Assembly (NCBI GenBank): GCA_016124455.1
Contig: WGNQ01000011.1
Coordinates: 62,001 to 126,000 of the forward strand
Direction: 5' to 3'
Length of the DNA: 64,000 nt
DNA from: Sideroxydans sp.
GTDB taxonomy: Bacteria > Pseudomonadota > Gammaproteobacteria > Burkholderiales > Gallionellaceae
Shown: positions 17,885-26,124 of the stretch, in pieces
Layout of the letters: each line of letters begins with the position of its first letter
Numbering within the stretch: position 1 is the first letter of the stretch
Position numbers and translations under genes: made by a program
Notes under the pieces: model-generated
The model's input: only the letters and a program-made list of their open reading frames with translations
Database searches by the model: none
What the model was told of the DNA's origin: nothing

Positions 17885-18748
17885 CTAGCGGCGCACCGCG
17901 TCGACCTGCTCGCAAACCTGTGCCGCGCCCTGCAGCAGGCGCGGCGTAGCGCGACTGATGAAATCAAACGGCACGAATGCCATGTGCCCCTGTGCGACCG
18001 CAGGTAATGGCAGCCTGCGCCACTGGCGGCGTATCTGCGCTTGCTGCTGCGGCGTATCGGCAATGCCGAACAGTATCTGCGGCCGCGCGCTGACCAGTGC
18101 CTCGTCGGAGATGGCCGGCGTAAGCAATGGCGCTGCAGCAAATACATTCTCCGCACCGCACAAATGCAGCACATCGCTGATGATGTGCGCGCCGTTCACC
18201 GTCAGCAATGGCGCCTCGGCAATCTGGAAATAGGCACGCACCACCGGACGGCCGGCATAGCGTTGCTGCAAGGCGGTGCGCTGTGCCTCGAAATGCTGCG
18301 CAACAGGCTCGGCTGCAGCTTCAGTGCCCGCGATGCGCCCGAGCAGGCGCAAATCCCTGGGAATGTCGTCGAGACGGCGCGGCTCCAGCACCAACAGCTT
18401 CAGGCGCAGGCGGTCGAACTCGGCACGATCGCGCGCCGACAAACTGCTTCTCCATGCCAGCACCAGATCCGGCCTGAAGGCGACCAGCCGTTCCCAGTCG
18501 AGCCGGAACGCGTCACCTACCTGCGGCAGTTTCCTTGCCGCCACGGGATAGTCGCTATAGGCCGTGACCGCGACCATGCGCGGCCCCATGCCCGCAGCAT
18601 AGGCCAGTTCGGTCAGATTGGGGGCCAGCGAAATGACACGCTGCGGCGGAGCATCGAACGTGACCGCAGTACCGCTGTCATCGGTGATTTCAAAGGCCGC
18701 GGCATGTGCGGCAATGGCCAGCAACAGCGCGGCCAGCCAGCAACGCAT
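17885..18748 (-). CDS. BtuF-like cobalamin-binding periplasmic protein
   Basis: A 287 aa protein with a signal peptide (CWLAALLLAIAAHAAA) and a periplasmic-binding-protein fold of the BtuF/FhuD/TroA class: VISLAPNLTELAYAAGM near the N-terminus, YSDYP and LPQVGDAFRLDWERLVAFRPDLVLAW, and VFAAAPLLTPAISDEALV. These features fit vitamin B12 binding proteins. No BtuC or BtuD gene is adjacent. The start overlaps the stop of the DAHP synthase gene (ATGA), so the two are co-transcribed. Confidence 0.85.
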   Translation of the reverse strand: MRCWLAALLLAIAAHAAAFEITDDSGTAVTFDAPPQRVISLAPNLTELAYAAGMGPRMVAVTAYSDYPVAARKLPQVGDAFRLDWERLVAFRPDLVLAWRSSLSARDRAEFDRLRLKLLVLEPRRLDDIPRDLRLLGRIAGTEAAAEPVAQHFEAQRTALQQRYAGRPVVRAYFQIAEAPLLTVNGAHIISDVLHLCGAENVFAAAPLLTPAISDEALVSARPQILFGIADTPQQQAQIRRQWRRLPLPAVAQGHMAFVPFDFISRATPRLLQGAAQVCEQVDAVRR

Positions 18749-19866
18749 CAGGCGCTCTGGCAGTTTTCCCACAACGCCACGCGCTCCAGGTAGGCCTCGC
18801 GCGCGATGCGCACGTCTTCGAGGAAATACGGCAGCTCTTTCAGCAGCAGCGCCTGCGGGCCGTCCACCAGCGCCTTGGTCGGTGCCGGATGGAAGTCCAC
18901 CAGCACCATGTTGGCACCGGCCATAATGCCTTGCGCGGTGACATGCATCACGTCGAGGATGCCGTCCGGTGCTGCGGCGCGCGTACCCACCGAGTGCGAG
19001 GGGTCGATGCACACCGGCATGCGCGTCAGGCGCTTGACCACCGGCACATGCGCGAAGTCGACGAAGTTGCGGTGCGGGTCGCCCATATTGGTCTTCATGC
19101 CGCGCAGGCCAAAGACGACATTGCGGTTGCCCTCGCTGGCGAGGTATTCGGCCGCGTTCAGCGATTCGTCCAGCGTGATGCCGAAACCGCGCTTGAGCAG
19201 CACCGGGAACTGCTGCTGGCGCCCGACGATCTTCAGCAACTCGAAATTCTGCGTATTGCGCGTACCGATCTGCAGCATCACGCCGGTCGGGTTGCCGGTC
19301 TGCTCCAGCGCCTCGCGGATCTCGTTCAGGTGCGACTCGTGGGTGATCTCCATCGCGATCACCTTGATGCCGTATTTGCCGGCCAACTCGAACACGTACG
19401 GCAGGCAGTTCTTGCCGTGCCCCTGGAATGCATAAGGGCTGGTGCGCGGCTTGTAGGCGCCCATGCGCGTGCACACCTGGCCGTTTTCCTTGAGTGCCTT
19501 CAGCATCAGCTCGACGTGTTCCGGGTTGTCCACCGCGCACAGCCCGGCGAACACATTGAGCGTGTCCTGGCCGAAACGCACGCCGTTGTATTCGAAATAC
19601 GCCGGGCGCGGATCGTCCTTGTGCCGTCCGAGGATGCGGTACTCCTCCGACACGCGCACCACGCGCTCGACGCAGGGCAGGGTCTGCATGTCCTCGATGT
19701 CGAGCGGCTTGGTATTGCCGATCAGGTAGATCTCGGTCAGCGCCTGTTCGGCACCGCGCTCGGTATGCACGCGCGCGGTGATACCCTGCAGCCCGGCCAG
19801 ATGATTCATCAACTGCCGGAACCCGGGGCCCTGCTGGTCGGTACTGGAAGAAAGAATCAGGATCAT
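18748..19866 (-). CDS. 3-deoxy-7-phosphoheptulonate (DAHP) synthase
   Basis: First enzyme of the shikimate pathway, condensing phosphoenolpyruvate with erythrose 4-phosphate. The 372 aa protein has an N-terminal ~90-residue domain (MILILSSSTD, then HLAGLQGITARVHTERG) like the regulatory domain of the beta-type class I enzymes, and the barrel with CTRMGAYKPRTSPYAFQG, VIAMEITHES, LQIGTRNTQNFELL, VLLKRGFGITLDE and CIDPSHSVGTR (metal and substrate binding). The start at 19866 is preceded by AAAGG; a longer frame to 19983 overlaps slmA and is rejected. Confidence 0.92.
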   Translation of the reverse strand: MILILSSSTDQQGPGFRQLMNHLAGLQGITARVHTERGAEQALTEIYLIGNTKPLDIEDMQTLPCVERVVRVSEEYRILGRHKDDPRPAYFEYNGVRFGQDTLNVFAGLCAVDNPEHVELMLKALKENGQVCTRMGAYKPRTSPYAFQGHGKNCLPYVFELAGKYGIKVIAMEITHESHLNEIREALEQTGNPTGVMLQIGTRNTQNFELLKIVGRQQQFPVLLKRGFGITLDESLNAAEYLASEGNRNVVFGLRGMKTNMGDPHRNFVDFAHVPVVKRLTRMPVCIDPSHSVGTRAAAPDGILDVMHVTAQGIMAGANMVLVDFHPAPTKALVDGPQALLLKELPYFLEDVRIAREAYLERVALWENCQSA

Positions 19867-19883
19867 GGTGTAGCCTTTGCCGG

Positions 19884-20459
19884 TTAGCGTGAAAGAATTG
19901 CCCAGTGCTGCGGCCATTGCGCCATCGGGTCGCGCGTAAAACCGCTCTTGCCGAACTGCTGCCAGCGCCCGATCACATAGCACAGCAACACGTTGGCCTG
20001 GGCGCCGACCTCCACTGCGGCATCCAGTTCGCCCTGGGTCACGGCAATGCGCAATGCCTGCTTGAGCGTGGTTTCGATGCGGTCGAGGAACTGGTTGATG
20101 CGCGCCTGCAGGCGCTCGTCCTCGTTCACCAGCGCATCGCCGATCAGCACGCGCGTCATGCCGCGGTTCTTCTGCGCGAAACCGAGCAGCAGCGCGACGA
20201 TGCCCTCGACCTGGCGCAGGCCGTTTTCCTCTTCGGCAGTGATCTTGTTGACCAGGCCGAACACCGTCTGCTCGATGAACTCGATCAGCCCCTCGAACAT
20301 CTGCGCCTTGCTGGCAAAGTGGCGATAAAGTGCCGCTTCGGAAATTTCCAGCCGTGCCGCCAGCGCCGCGGTGGTGATTTTCTCGCCCTTGGGCTGTTCC
20401 AGCATTTCGGCAACGGTCTGCAGAATCTGCAGTTTGCGTTCGCCCGGTTTACTCGCCAT
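19884..20459 (-). CDS. slmA: Nucleoid occlusion factor SlmA
   Basis: TetR-family DNA-binding protein (191 aa) that blocks FtsZ assembly over the nucleoid. The N-terminal helix-turn-helix (KITTAALAARLEISEAALYRHFASKAQMFEGLIEFIE) is the SlmA pattern, and the length matches. Gene order slmA, HAD 5'-nucleotidase, argB is common in proteobacteria and supports the call. Transcribed with argB and the HAD gene upstream; 12 bases separate it from the HAD stop. Confidence 0.92.
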   Translation of the reverse strand: MASKPGERKLQILQTVAEMLEQPKGEKITTAALAARLEISEAALYRHFASKAQMFEGLIEFIEQTVFGLVNKITAEEENGLRQVEGIVALLLGFAQKNRGMTRVLIGDALVNEDERLQARINQFLDRIETTLKQALRIAVTQGELDAAVEVGAQANVLLCYVIGRWQQFGKSGFTRDPMAQWPQHWAILSR

Positions 20460-20471
20460 ATCGTTCCCTTT

Positions 20472-21116
20472 TCAAATCAGTCTGGACATTGCCCGCGGCA
20501 ATGCCAGCACATCACGAATTTTCACATCCACATACGCCGGCTGGCGCGGTGTGGCATCCACCCAGACCGTGCGCATGCCGAGGCGTTTCGCCGCCTGCAG
20601 GTTCTTCACGCAGTCTTCCACCATCACGCAGCGCGCCGGGTTCAGCCGGTGTTTCTGCAACAACCGCACAAATCCCTGCAACTGCGGCTTGGGGCGGTAG
20701 CGCGCATGCTCGATGGCAAACACGTCGTCGAACAGGTCGTCCACCCGCAACAGCTGCAGCACCGCACGCGCATAATGCTGCGGCGCATTGGAAAACAGCA
20801 ATTTGCGGCCCGGTAATTTTTTCAGCGCATGGCGCAAGCGCGGGTCGCGCAGCACCATGTCCGGCAACTCGGGAAACTGGTGCGTCTGCCACAGAAAATC
20901 GTGCGGGTTGGTGCCATGGTGCTTCACCATGCCGGACAGCGTCGCGCCGTAGCGCTGCCAGTAATCCACCCGCAAGTCGCTCGCCGCCTGCTCGTCCAGC
21001 CCCAGATGCTGCTGCAGGTAGGCCGTCATGCTGCGGTTGATATGCGGGAAAACGTGCGCCGACGCATTGTGCAGTGTGTTGTCGAGATCGAACACCCACA
21101 CCGGCCGCATCATCAC
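20472..21116 (-). CDS. HAD-family pyrimidine 5'-nucleotidase-like protein
   Basis: A 214 aa HAD phosphatase. Motif I is [10 protein letters not shown], motif II lies in LLFSNAP, motif III/IV in RPKPQLQGF and [17 protein letters not shown]. This matches the pyrimidine 5'-nucleotidase (SDT1/YjjG-like) group that dephosphorylates UMP/CMP. It overlaps the end of argB by a few bases and precedes slmA in the same operon. Substrate is by family only. Confidence 0.87.
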   Translation of the reverse strand: MMMRPVWVFDLDNTLHNASAHVFPHINRSMTAYLQQHLGLDEQAASDLRVDYWQRYGATLSGMVKHHGTNPHDFLWQTHQFPELPDMVLRDPRLRHALKKLPGRKLLFSNAPQHYARAVLQLLRVDDLFDDVFAIEHARYRPKPQLQGFVRLLQKHRLNPARCVMVEDCVKNLQAAKRLGMRTVWVDATPRQPAYVDVKIRDVLALPRAMSRLI

Positions 21117-21997
21117 TTGCTCTTGATCAGCGTACCCACGCCTTCATCGGTCAGGATTTCCAGCAGCAGCGCATGTTCCACCCGCCCGTCGATGATGTGC
21201 ACCGATTTCACCCCGCTGCGCGCGGCATCCAGCGCCGAACCGATCTTCGGCAGCATGCCGCCGGACAGCGTGCCGTCCGCCACCAGGTCGTCGACCGTCT
21301 TCGGCGTCAGCCCGGACAGCAGCTTGCCTTCCTTGTCCAGCACGCCCGGCGTGTTGGTCATCAGCACCAGCTTCTCGGCATGCAGCACTTCCGCCAGCTT
21401 GCCGGCCACCAGGTCGGCATTGATGTTCAACGTCTCGCCGTCCGGCGCCACGCCGATCGGCGCAATTACCGGGATGTAATCGCCGGAATCGAGGAAGGAG
21501 ATGATGTGCGGATCAATCTTGCTGATCTCGCCGACCATGCCGATGTCGAGCATCTTGCCCGGCTCGTCCTTGCTCTCCAGCAACAGCTTGTCGGCACGGA
21601 TGAACGCGCCGTCCTGCCCGGTCAGCCCCACCGCCTTGCCGCCGTGCTTGTTGATCAGGTTGACGATGTCCTTGTTGACCTTGCCCAGCACCATCTCGAC
21701 CACATCCATGGTCTCTTCGTCGGTCACGCGCATGCCCTGCACAAAGGTGCCCTGCTTGCCCACCCGGTTCAGCAGTTCGTTGATCTGCGGACCGCCGCCG
21801 TGCACGATCACCGGGTTCATGCCGACCAGCTTGAGCAGCACCACGTCGCGCGCAAAACTCTCCTGCAATTGCGGATCGGTCATCGCGTTGCCGCCGTACT
21901 TGACCACGATGGTCTTGTCGAAGAAACGCTGGATGTAAGGCATCGCCTCGGACAGCGTGCGGGCTTTCTTGTCGGCGGCAGAAGGCGTAAGTGACAT
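21113..21997 (-). CDS. argB: Acetylglutamate kinase
   Basis: Second step of arginine synthesis: phosphorylates N-acetylglutamate. The 294 aa protein shows the amino-acid-kinase fold motifs: VVKYGGNAM near residue 35, [39 protein letters not shown], and [31 protein letters not shown]. Position before the HAD gene and slmA is the usual proteobacterial arrangement. Confidence 0.96.
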   Translation of the reverse strand: MSLTPSAADKKARTLSEAMPYIQRFFDKTIVVKYGGNAMTDPQLQESFARDVVLLKLVGMNPVIVHGGGPQINELLNRVGKQGTFVQGMRVTDEETMDVVEMVLGKVNKDIVNLINKHGGKAVGLTGQDGAFIRADKLLLESKDEPGKMLDIGMVGEISKIDPHIISFLDSGDYIPVIAPIGVAPDGETLNINADLVAGKLAEVLHAEKLVLMTNTPGVLDKEGKLLSGLTPKTVDDLVADGTLSGGMLPKIGSALDAARSGVKSVHIIDGRVEHALLLEILTDEGVGTLIKSK

Positions 21998-22070
21998 GGT
22001 TATTCCTTGGAAAAATAGGAAACAAAACAGGCGCGCATTCTACAACATAATGCCGCCGGTTACGCCACCC

Positions 22071-22102
22071 GGAATAAAACAGGCGGCTTGCCGCCGCCTG
22101 TT
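22071..22102 (-). terminator. Rho-independent terminator after the GGDEF/EAL gene
   Basis: Perfect 10-bp stem AACAGGCGGC / GCCGCCTGTT with a 5-base loop (22078-22102). On the minus strand it is followed by TTTTATT. It lies about 70 bases past the stop at 22173 and before the argB promoter region. Confidence 0.7.
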
Positions 22103-22172
22103 GTACGCGAAGTCTGTGCTTACCTATCTGCCGCCCGGAGCATGGTGAAATGGCCGCGGAATCCGGGAAAAC

Positions 22173-23882
22173 TCAGGGTTTTCCGTTCCCGGCCAGGATG
22201 TCTTCGATTATCGGTGCAGACACCGGCGGACTGAACAGATATCCCTGCACCTCGTCACAATCGCAGGAAAGCAGGAATGATTTCTGCCGCTCCGTCTCCA
22301 CCCCCTCGGCCACAACCGCCACGCCAAGGTTGCGTGCCAGCGATATGATCGTCCGCACCAAGGCGCCATCTTTCTCCCCCATGCCGATATCACCGATAAA
22401 CGTCCGGTCGATTTTCAGCCGGTGGATCGGGAAATGCCGCAAATAGCTCAGCGAAGAATACCCGGTACCGAAATCGTCAATTGCCAGGCTGACGCCCATA
22501 TTGCTCAATTCGCTCAATTTGGCAATCACCGCTTCTTCGTTGTACATCGCAATATTCTCGGTAATTTCCAGTTCCAGGCAGTTCGGGTCAAGCCCGGTTT
22601 GCCGCAATACCCGCCGCACCATCGGTACCAGTTCCGCCTGCTGAAACTGGGTAGCCGACAGGTTGACCGCCACCCTGATCGGCGGCAGCCCTGCTTGCTG
22701 CCATTTGCGGTTTTGCTCACACGCTGAACGCAATACCCATTCGCCGACTTGCACAATCAGACCGCTCTTTTCCAGCAGCGGAATAAATTTATCCGGCTCG
22801 ACCACACGTCCTCCCGGCTGCCGCCAACGCAACAATGCTTCGGTACCAAACATGGCCCCGCTGGCCAGCGAAAACTGCGGTTGATACTGCAGGTAAAACT
22901 CCCCCTGCCGGACAGCACGGTGTAAGGCATGCCCCATCACCATCATTTCCTGTTCGCCCGCATTTATCCCACGGTCAAAAAAATGGTAATTGAACCGGCC
23001 GCTGGCCTTTCCCTGGCTCATTGCGGTTTCCGCATTGTTCAGCAGCTCATGCAGGGTGCATCCGTCGCGCGGGAAGACACTCCCGCCGAGGTTAAAGGTC
23101 AGGAACAGCTCCTGTCTGGCGACATGCACCGCATCAAACAGGCAATCGCCCAGCGCCTGCAGTCGCGCGACGACCCGGTATTCATCGGCATTCGGCAGCA
23201 ATATGGCAAAGCGGTCGCCGCCGAGCCGGGCCACGTCGCCATCGTCACCGATGCAATCACACAGGCGCTGCGCCACGTTCTTCAGTACCTGGCTGGCCAC
23301 CTCCAGCCCGAGCGCCCGCGGAATCGACAGGAAATTGCTTATATTCAGCAACAACAGGGTTGCCATCGACGATGTCGCGTCGCGTCCGGTCAATGCATCC
23401 AGCCTTTCGGACAACCATGCCTGGTTAGGCAGGCCGGTCAGGCCATCATAATAGGCAATGCGGCGAGCCTGCTCTTCGGCCTGGCGCGATTGACGAATCA
23501 TGGTGGAGTTGCCTATCTCGCGATGCAATACCGGCAGCAGCCGCGGCAAATGGTCGCGGTGAATTGCATCTGCCGCACCGGCCATCATGGCGCCGATCGC
23601 CGCCGCCTCACCCATCATGTCAGAAACAATGACAAATGGAATGTCCGCATATTTTTTGCGGGCTGTATGCAACAGGGCAACCGCATCCAGCTGCGGAGGA
23701 TTATGCCCGCAGATGATGGCATCCCACCCTCCATGCGCCAGCACTTCGTTCAGCATGGAACCATTGCCGACATGGTGCAAAGTCAGCGCAGGATAATCGC
23801 TACGCAAAATCTGCTGCAGTGTTTCACCATGGCTTTTCGAATCTTCTACAATGAGCGCGGATAATCGCGGCCTGCCATTCAT
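22173..23882 (-). CDS. Receiver-GGDEF-EAL protein with degenerate receiver and GGDEF
   Basis: A 569 aa cytoplasmic protein in three parts. Residues 8-125 form a CheY-like receiver that keeps VEDS but has CGHNPP where the phospho-acceptor Asp is expected (Gly at about position 59). Residues ~145-305 are a GGDEF domain whose active site reads GGDRF, so cyclase activity is unlikely. Residues ~315-565 are an EAL domain that looks intact: EALLRW, NLSATQF, LELEITE, DDFGTGYSSL, LKIDRTFI and EGVETE. It is most likely a c-di-GMP phosphodiesterase with regulatory N-terminal domains. It stands alone, with its own terminator. Confidence 0.9.
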   Translation of the reverse strand: MNGRPRLSALIVEDSKSHGETLQQILRSDYPALTLHHVGNGSMLNEVLAHGGWDAIICGHNPPQLDAVALLHTARKKYADIPFVIVSDMMGEAAAIGAMMAGAADAIHRDHLPRLLPVLHREIGNSTMIRQSRQAEEQARRIAYYDGLTGLPNQAWLSERLDALTGRDATSSMATLLLLNISNFLSIPRALGLEVASQVLKNVAQRLCDCIGDDGDVARLGGDRFAILLPNADEYRVVARLQALGDCLFDAVHVARQELFLTFNLGGSVFPRDGCTLHELLNNAETAMSQGKASGRFNYHFFDRGINAGEQEMMVMGHALHRAVRQGEFYLQYQPQFSLASGAMFGTEALLRWRQPGGRVVEPDKFIPLLEKSGLIVQVGEWVLRSACEQNRKWQQAGLPPIRVAVNLSATQFQQAELVPMVRRVLRQTGLDPNCLELEITENIAMYNEEAVIAKLSELSNMGVSLAIDDFGTGYSSLSYLRHFPIHRLKIDRTFIGDIGMGEKDGALVRTIISLARNLGVAVVAEGVETERQKSFLLSCDCDEVQGYLFSPPVSAPIIEDILAGNGKP

Positions 23883-24015
23883 GCCCTACCTCCGGAAACG
23901 ATGCATCAGTTTTCAAGACAGTAATCGTAGCTTCCTGCAATCCGCCGACAGCCCGCCATGCGAACAAAAACAGGTATCTGGTCTGCATTCATTCAGCGGC
24001 AAATATTCGACATCG

Positions 24016-24042
24016 CGCATACTAAGTATTCCTTAGTATGCG
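24016..24042. promoter_or_regulatory. Palindromic operator upstream of the XRE regulator
   Basis: CGCATACTAAG and CTTAGTATGCG form a perfect 11-bp inverted repeat around TATTC. It sits 31 bases before the ATG of the small helix-turn-helix gene, where an autoregulatory repressor site is expected. Confidence 0.65.
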
Positions 24043-24072
24043 GTCAACAAAAAAACATAGAGAGTATTGGCC

Positions 24073-24417
24073 ATGGTCTCTCGCGTTCAAACATCACTGC
24101 CTTTGTTTGCTCGCCGCATGAAGGCAGCGCGTGGCCATCTCGGTATTTCACAAGCTGAACTTGGTGTGCGCGCAGGCATAGATGCATCCTCGGCATCAGC
24201 ACGAATAAATCAGTACGAGCGCGGCAAACACACGCCCGACTTCCTGACAGTGTGCAACCTGGCAAAAGTGCTGGGCGTCCCCACAGCCTACTTTTATGCG
24301 GAAGACGACACGCTGGCCGAACTGACCCGCTTATTCGGACAGCTCAAGGCGCCAGAACACAAGACACTGCTGGAATTTGCGGAATCCCTGCGCAGCCAGA
24401 ACAGGCCGCAGGGATAA
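24073..24417 (+). CDS. XRE-family transcriptional regulator
   Basis: A 114 aa protein made of one Cro/C1-type helix-turn-helix: FARRMKAARGHLGISQAELGVRAG, SARINQYERGKHTPDFLTVCNLAKVLGVPTAYFYAEDD, followed by a short helical tail (LAELTRLFGQLKAPEHKTLLEFAESL). It has no effector domain. A perfect palindrome just upstream suggests autoregulation. The ATG at 24073 is preferred to the TTG two codons earlier. No phage or toxin partner is adjacent, so its target genes are unknown. Confidence 0.85.
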   Translation: MVSRVQTSLPLFARRMKAARGHLGISQAELGVRAGIDASSASARINQYERGKHTPDFLTVCNLAKVLGVPTAYFYAEDDTLAELTRLFGQLKAPEHKTLLEFAESLRSQNRPQG

Positions 24418-24453
24418 AAAAATGAAGCTGACAATCCACCTGACGACACCGCC

Positions 24454-24930
24454 CTAACGATGGTCGTATATTTCCTCATTCCCGTAATGCCGGTAGCTCA
24501 AGTCCAGCGCCCGCACCTCGGCCTCCGTTTTGACCTTGTGCAGCTTGCCGTCGAACAGCCGAACCGTGACCGCCACCGGGACGCGTGACCCCGCAGACAG
24601 CGGCGCCTTCAGGCCGACCAGCATCAGCGACAGGCCGTGCTCGCCGAACGACACCGTACGGCCTTGCGACAGCCGCAGGCTGCGCAGAACCCGCGTCTTC
24701 ACGCTGCCCGGCCGCGGCAACACCTGCTGGATCTGCACCGCAGATGCCAGCGGGGTATTCACCGCCAGCAGCATGCCCGGCCGCGTTACCGTCAGGTTGA
24801 GCTGCAGCGACGCCGTATCCTGTCCCGGCACGCTCTCGCGCAGCCACGCCCTGTCCACCAGCACATCGTTGTCGGCCCAGGCGCCGGTTGCCGCCAGCAG
24901 CAGTGCCACACCCCATATTTTCTGCCACAT
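24454..24930 (-). CDS. PCu(A)C-like periplasmic protein lacking the copper ligands
   Basis: A 158 aa exported protein (signal peptide to about residue 19, ending GAWA) whose fold and layout follow the PCu(A)C copper chaperone family: DRAWLRESVPGQDTASLQL, ASAVQIQQVLPRPGSVKTRV, SLMLVGLKAPLSAGSRVPVAV. At the places where PCu(A)C has HxM and HxM, it has Gln68-Ile-Gln... Val70 and Leu100-Ser-Leu; the central Met is also missing. Copper binding in the usual way is therefore doubtful. An intact paralogue lies at 25563. The start at 24930 has GGGGA upstream; an ATG 5 codons earlier is possible. Confidence 0.75.
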   Translation of the reverse strand: MWQKIWGVALLLAATGAWADNDVLVDRAWLRESVPGQDTASLQLNLTVTRPGMLLAVNTPLASAVQIQQVLPRPGSVKTRVLRSLRLSQGRTVSFGEHGLSLMLVGLKAPLSAGSRVPVAVTVRLFDGKLHKVKTEAEVRALDLSYRHYGNEEIYDHR

Positions 24931-24977
24931 CGCTATTTTCCCCATGCAAGCCGCGGCAACAATTTAACCGAATGCCG

Positions 24978-25011
24978 CACAAAACAAAACGGGCGGCACC
25001 CGCCGCCCGTT
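24978..25011 (-). terminator. Rho-independent terminator after hsp20
   Basis: Stem ACGGGCGGC / GCCGCCCGT with a 4-base loop (24989-25010); on the minus strand it is followed by TTTGTTTT. It lies 21 bases past the hsp20 stop. Confidence 0.75.
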
Positions 25012-25031
25012 CGCATCAAGCCGCCCTCGAC

Positions 25032-25454
25032 TCAATTGATCGTCAGCCGCCTGGCCTTGGCCACCGTCTTTTTCGGCAGCACCAGTTCCAGCAAGCCGTC
25101 GTTGTATTTGGCCTGCGCGGTTGCCTCGTCCACGTCCTGCCCCAGGGTAAACGCCCGCGACACCCTGCCGTAATAGCGTTCACTGCGCAGCACTTTCTCG
25201 CCTTCCTTCACTTCCTTCTCATTCTTCACTTCCGCACTGATGGCCACCTGGTTGCCATCGATATTGACGTGAATGTCATCCTTCTTCACACCGGGAATTT
25301 CAGCATGTACGGTATACCCCTTGTCGTCTTCCTTCACGTCCATCCTGATCTGCACTTCCGGCACCCCTTCCATGCGCACGGGCCGCATGAAAAAGCCGCG
25401 AAATAGATCGTCAAAGGCATCGTCGACAGGGTTGAAACGGGTCAGGTTTGCCAT
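25032..25454 (-). CDS. Small heat-shock protein Hsp20
   Basis: A 140 aa alpha-crystallin-type chaperone that holds unfolding proteins. The alpha-crystallin domain covers about residues 35-135: RMDVKEDDKGYTVHAEIPGVKKDDIHV, YYGRVSRAFTLGQDVDE and AKYNDGLLELVLPKK (the GxLxLxxP signature). A C-terminal tail RRLTIN follows. The start at 25454 has GGAGG five bases upstream. A sigma-32 type promoter lies at 25504-25531 and a terminator at 24978-25011, so it is a single-gene heat-shock transcript. Confidence 0.93.
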   Translation of the reverse strand: MANLTRFNPVDDAFDDLFRGFFMRPVRMEGVPEVQIRMDVKEDDKGYTVHAEIPGVKKDDIHVNIDGNQVAISAEVKNEKEVKEGEKVLRSERYYGRVSRAFTLGQDVDEATAQAKYNDGLLELVLPKKTVAKARRLTIN

Positions 25455-25503
25455 AATGTCCTCCATGTCAGTGAGCGGGGAACGACGTTCCCTCTGCTCC
25501 CTA

Positions 25504-25531
25504 ATATGCGGATGGCGGATGGCTTTTCAAG
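25504..25531 (-). promoter_or_regulatory. Sigma-32 (RpoH) type promoter for hsp20
   Basis: On the minus strand: CTTGAAA (complement of 25525-25531), 13 bases, CCGCATAT (complement of 25504-25511). This matches the RpoH consensus CTTGAAA-N13/14-CCCCATNT except at one base. A GGGAAC/GTTCCC hairpin (25478-25492) falls within the predicted 5' leader. Confidence 0.7.
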
Positions 25532-25562
25532 AGCCGGCCGGCTTCCCGGAAACAGCGGCCGA

Positions 25563-26042
25563 CTAATGGCCGGACATGCCTTCCATGCCCGGCATTTCGT
25601 GCATGTCATGGCCGGCCGCAAACGACCTGACTTCCGCCTTGACCTCGACGGCTTGCCTGCGCTTGCCGGCAAGCTCGATGGTGAGCTTCACCGGCACGCT
25701 GTCGCCGGCCTTGAGCGGCTGCTTCAGGCCGACCAGCATGATGTGGTCGCCACTGCCGAGAACCACTTCCTTATTGGCGGGCAGCGGCAGGTCATCCACC
25801 GCACGCATCATCATCATGCCGTTCTCGTGCTTCATGGTGTGGATTTCCGCACTTTTCGACACCGGGCTGCTGACTGCCACCAGGCGGGCATCCTGTACAC
25901 TGGTGATATGCAGAGACACCGCGGCGCTGTCCTGCCCCGGAGCCGTTGCGCGCACCCAGGCATCACTCACCGCCACGTCCTGCCCGGCGAATGCCGACAG
26001 CGCAACCAGCATCCCCGCCACCAATCCTGTCAGTTTCTTCAT
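25563..26042 (-). CDS. PCu(A)C copper chaperone
   Basis: A 159 aa periplasmic copper(I) chaperone. Signal peptide to about residue 19 (LVALSAFA), then the PCu(A)C fold with the ligand set: HTM at 68-70, GMMMM at 75-79 and HIM at 100-102. A His/Met-rich tail (HDMHEMPGMEGMSGH) may bind extra metal. Such proteins deliver copper to cytochrome oxidase and other cuproenzymes. It lies 82 bases after the OprC-like receptor gene in the same direction, which suggests a copper acquisition operon. Confidence 0.92.
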   Translation of the reverse strand: MKKLTGLVAGMLVALSAFAGQDVAVSDAWVRATAPGQDSAAVSLHITSVQDARLVAVSSPVSKSAEIHTMKHENGMMMMRAVDDLPLPANKEVVLGSGDHIMLVGLKQPLKAGDSVPVKLTIELAGKRRQAVEVKAEVRSFAAGHDMHEMPGMEGMSGH

Positions 26043-26124
26043 TGCTTACCCTCCTCGGCATATTGTGAAAGGCTGCCATGATATTGGGAATGCGGCAAAT
26101 TGTCGCAGCTGTCGAACACGGGCA

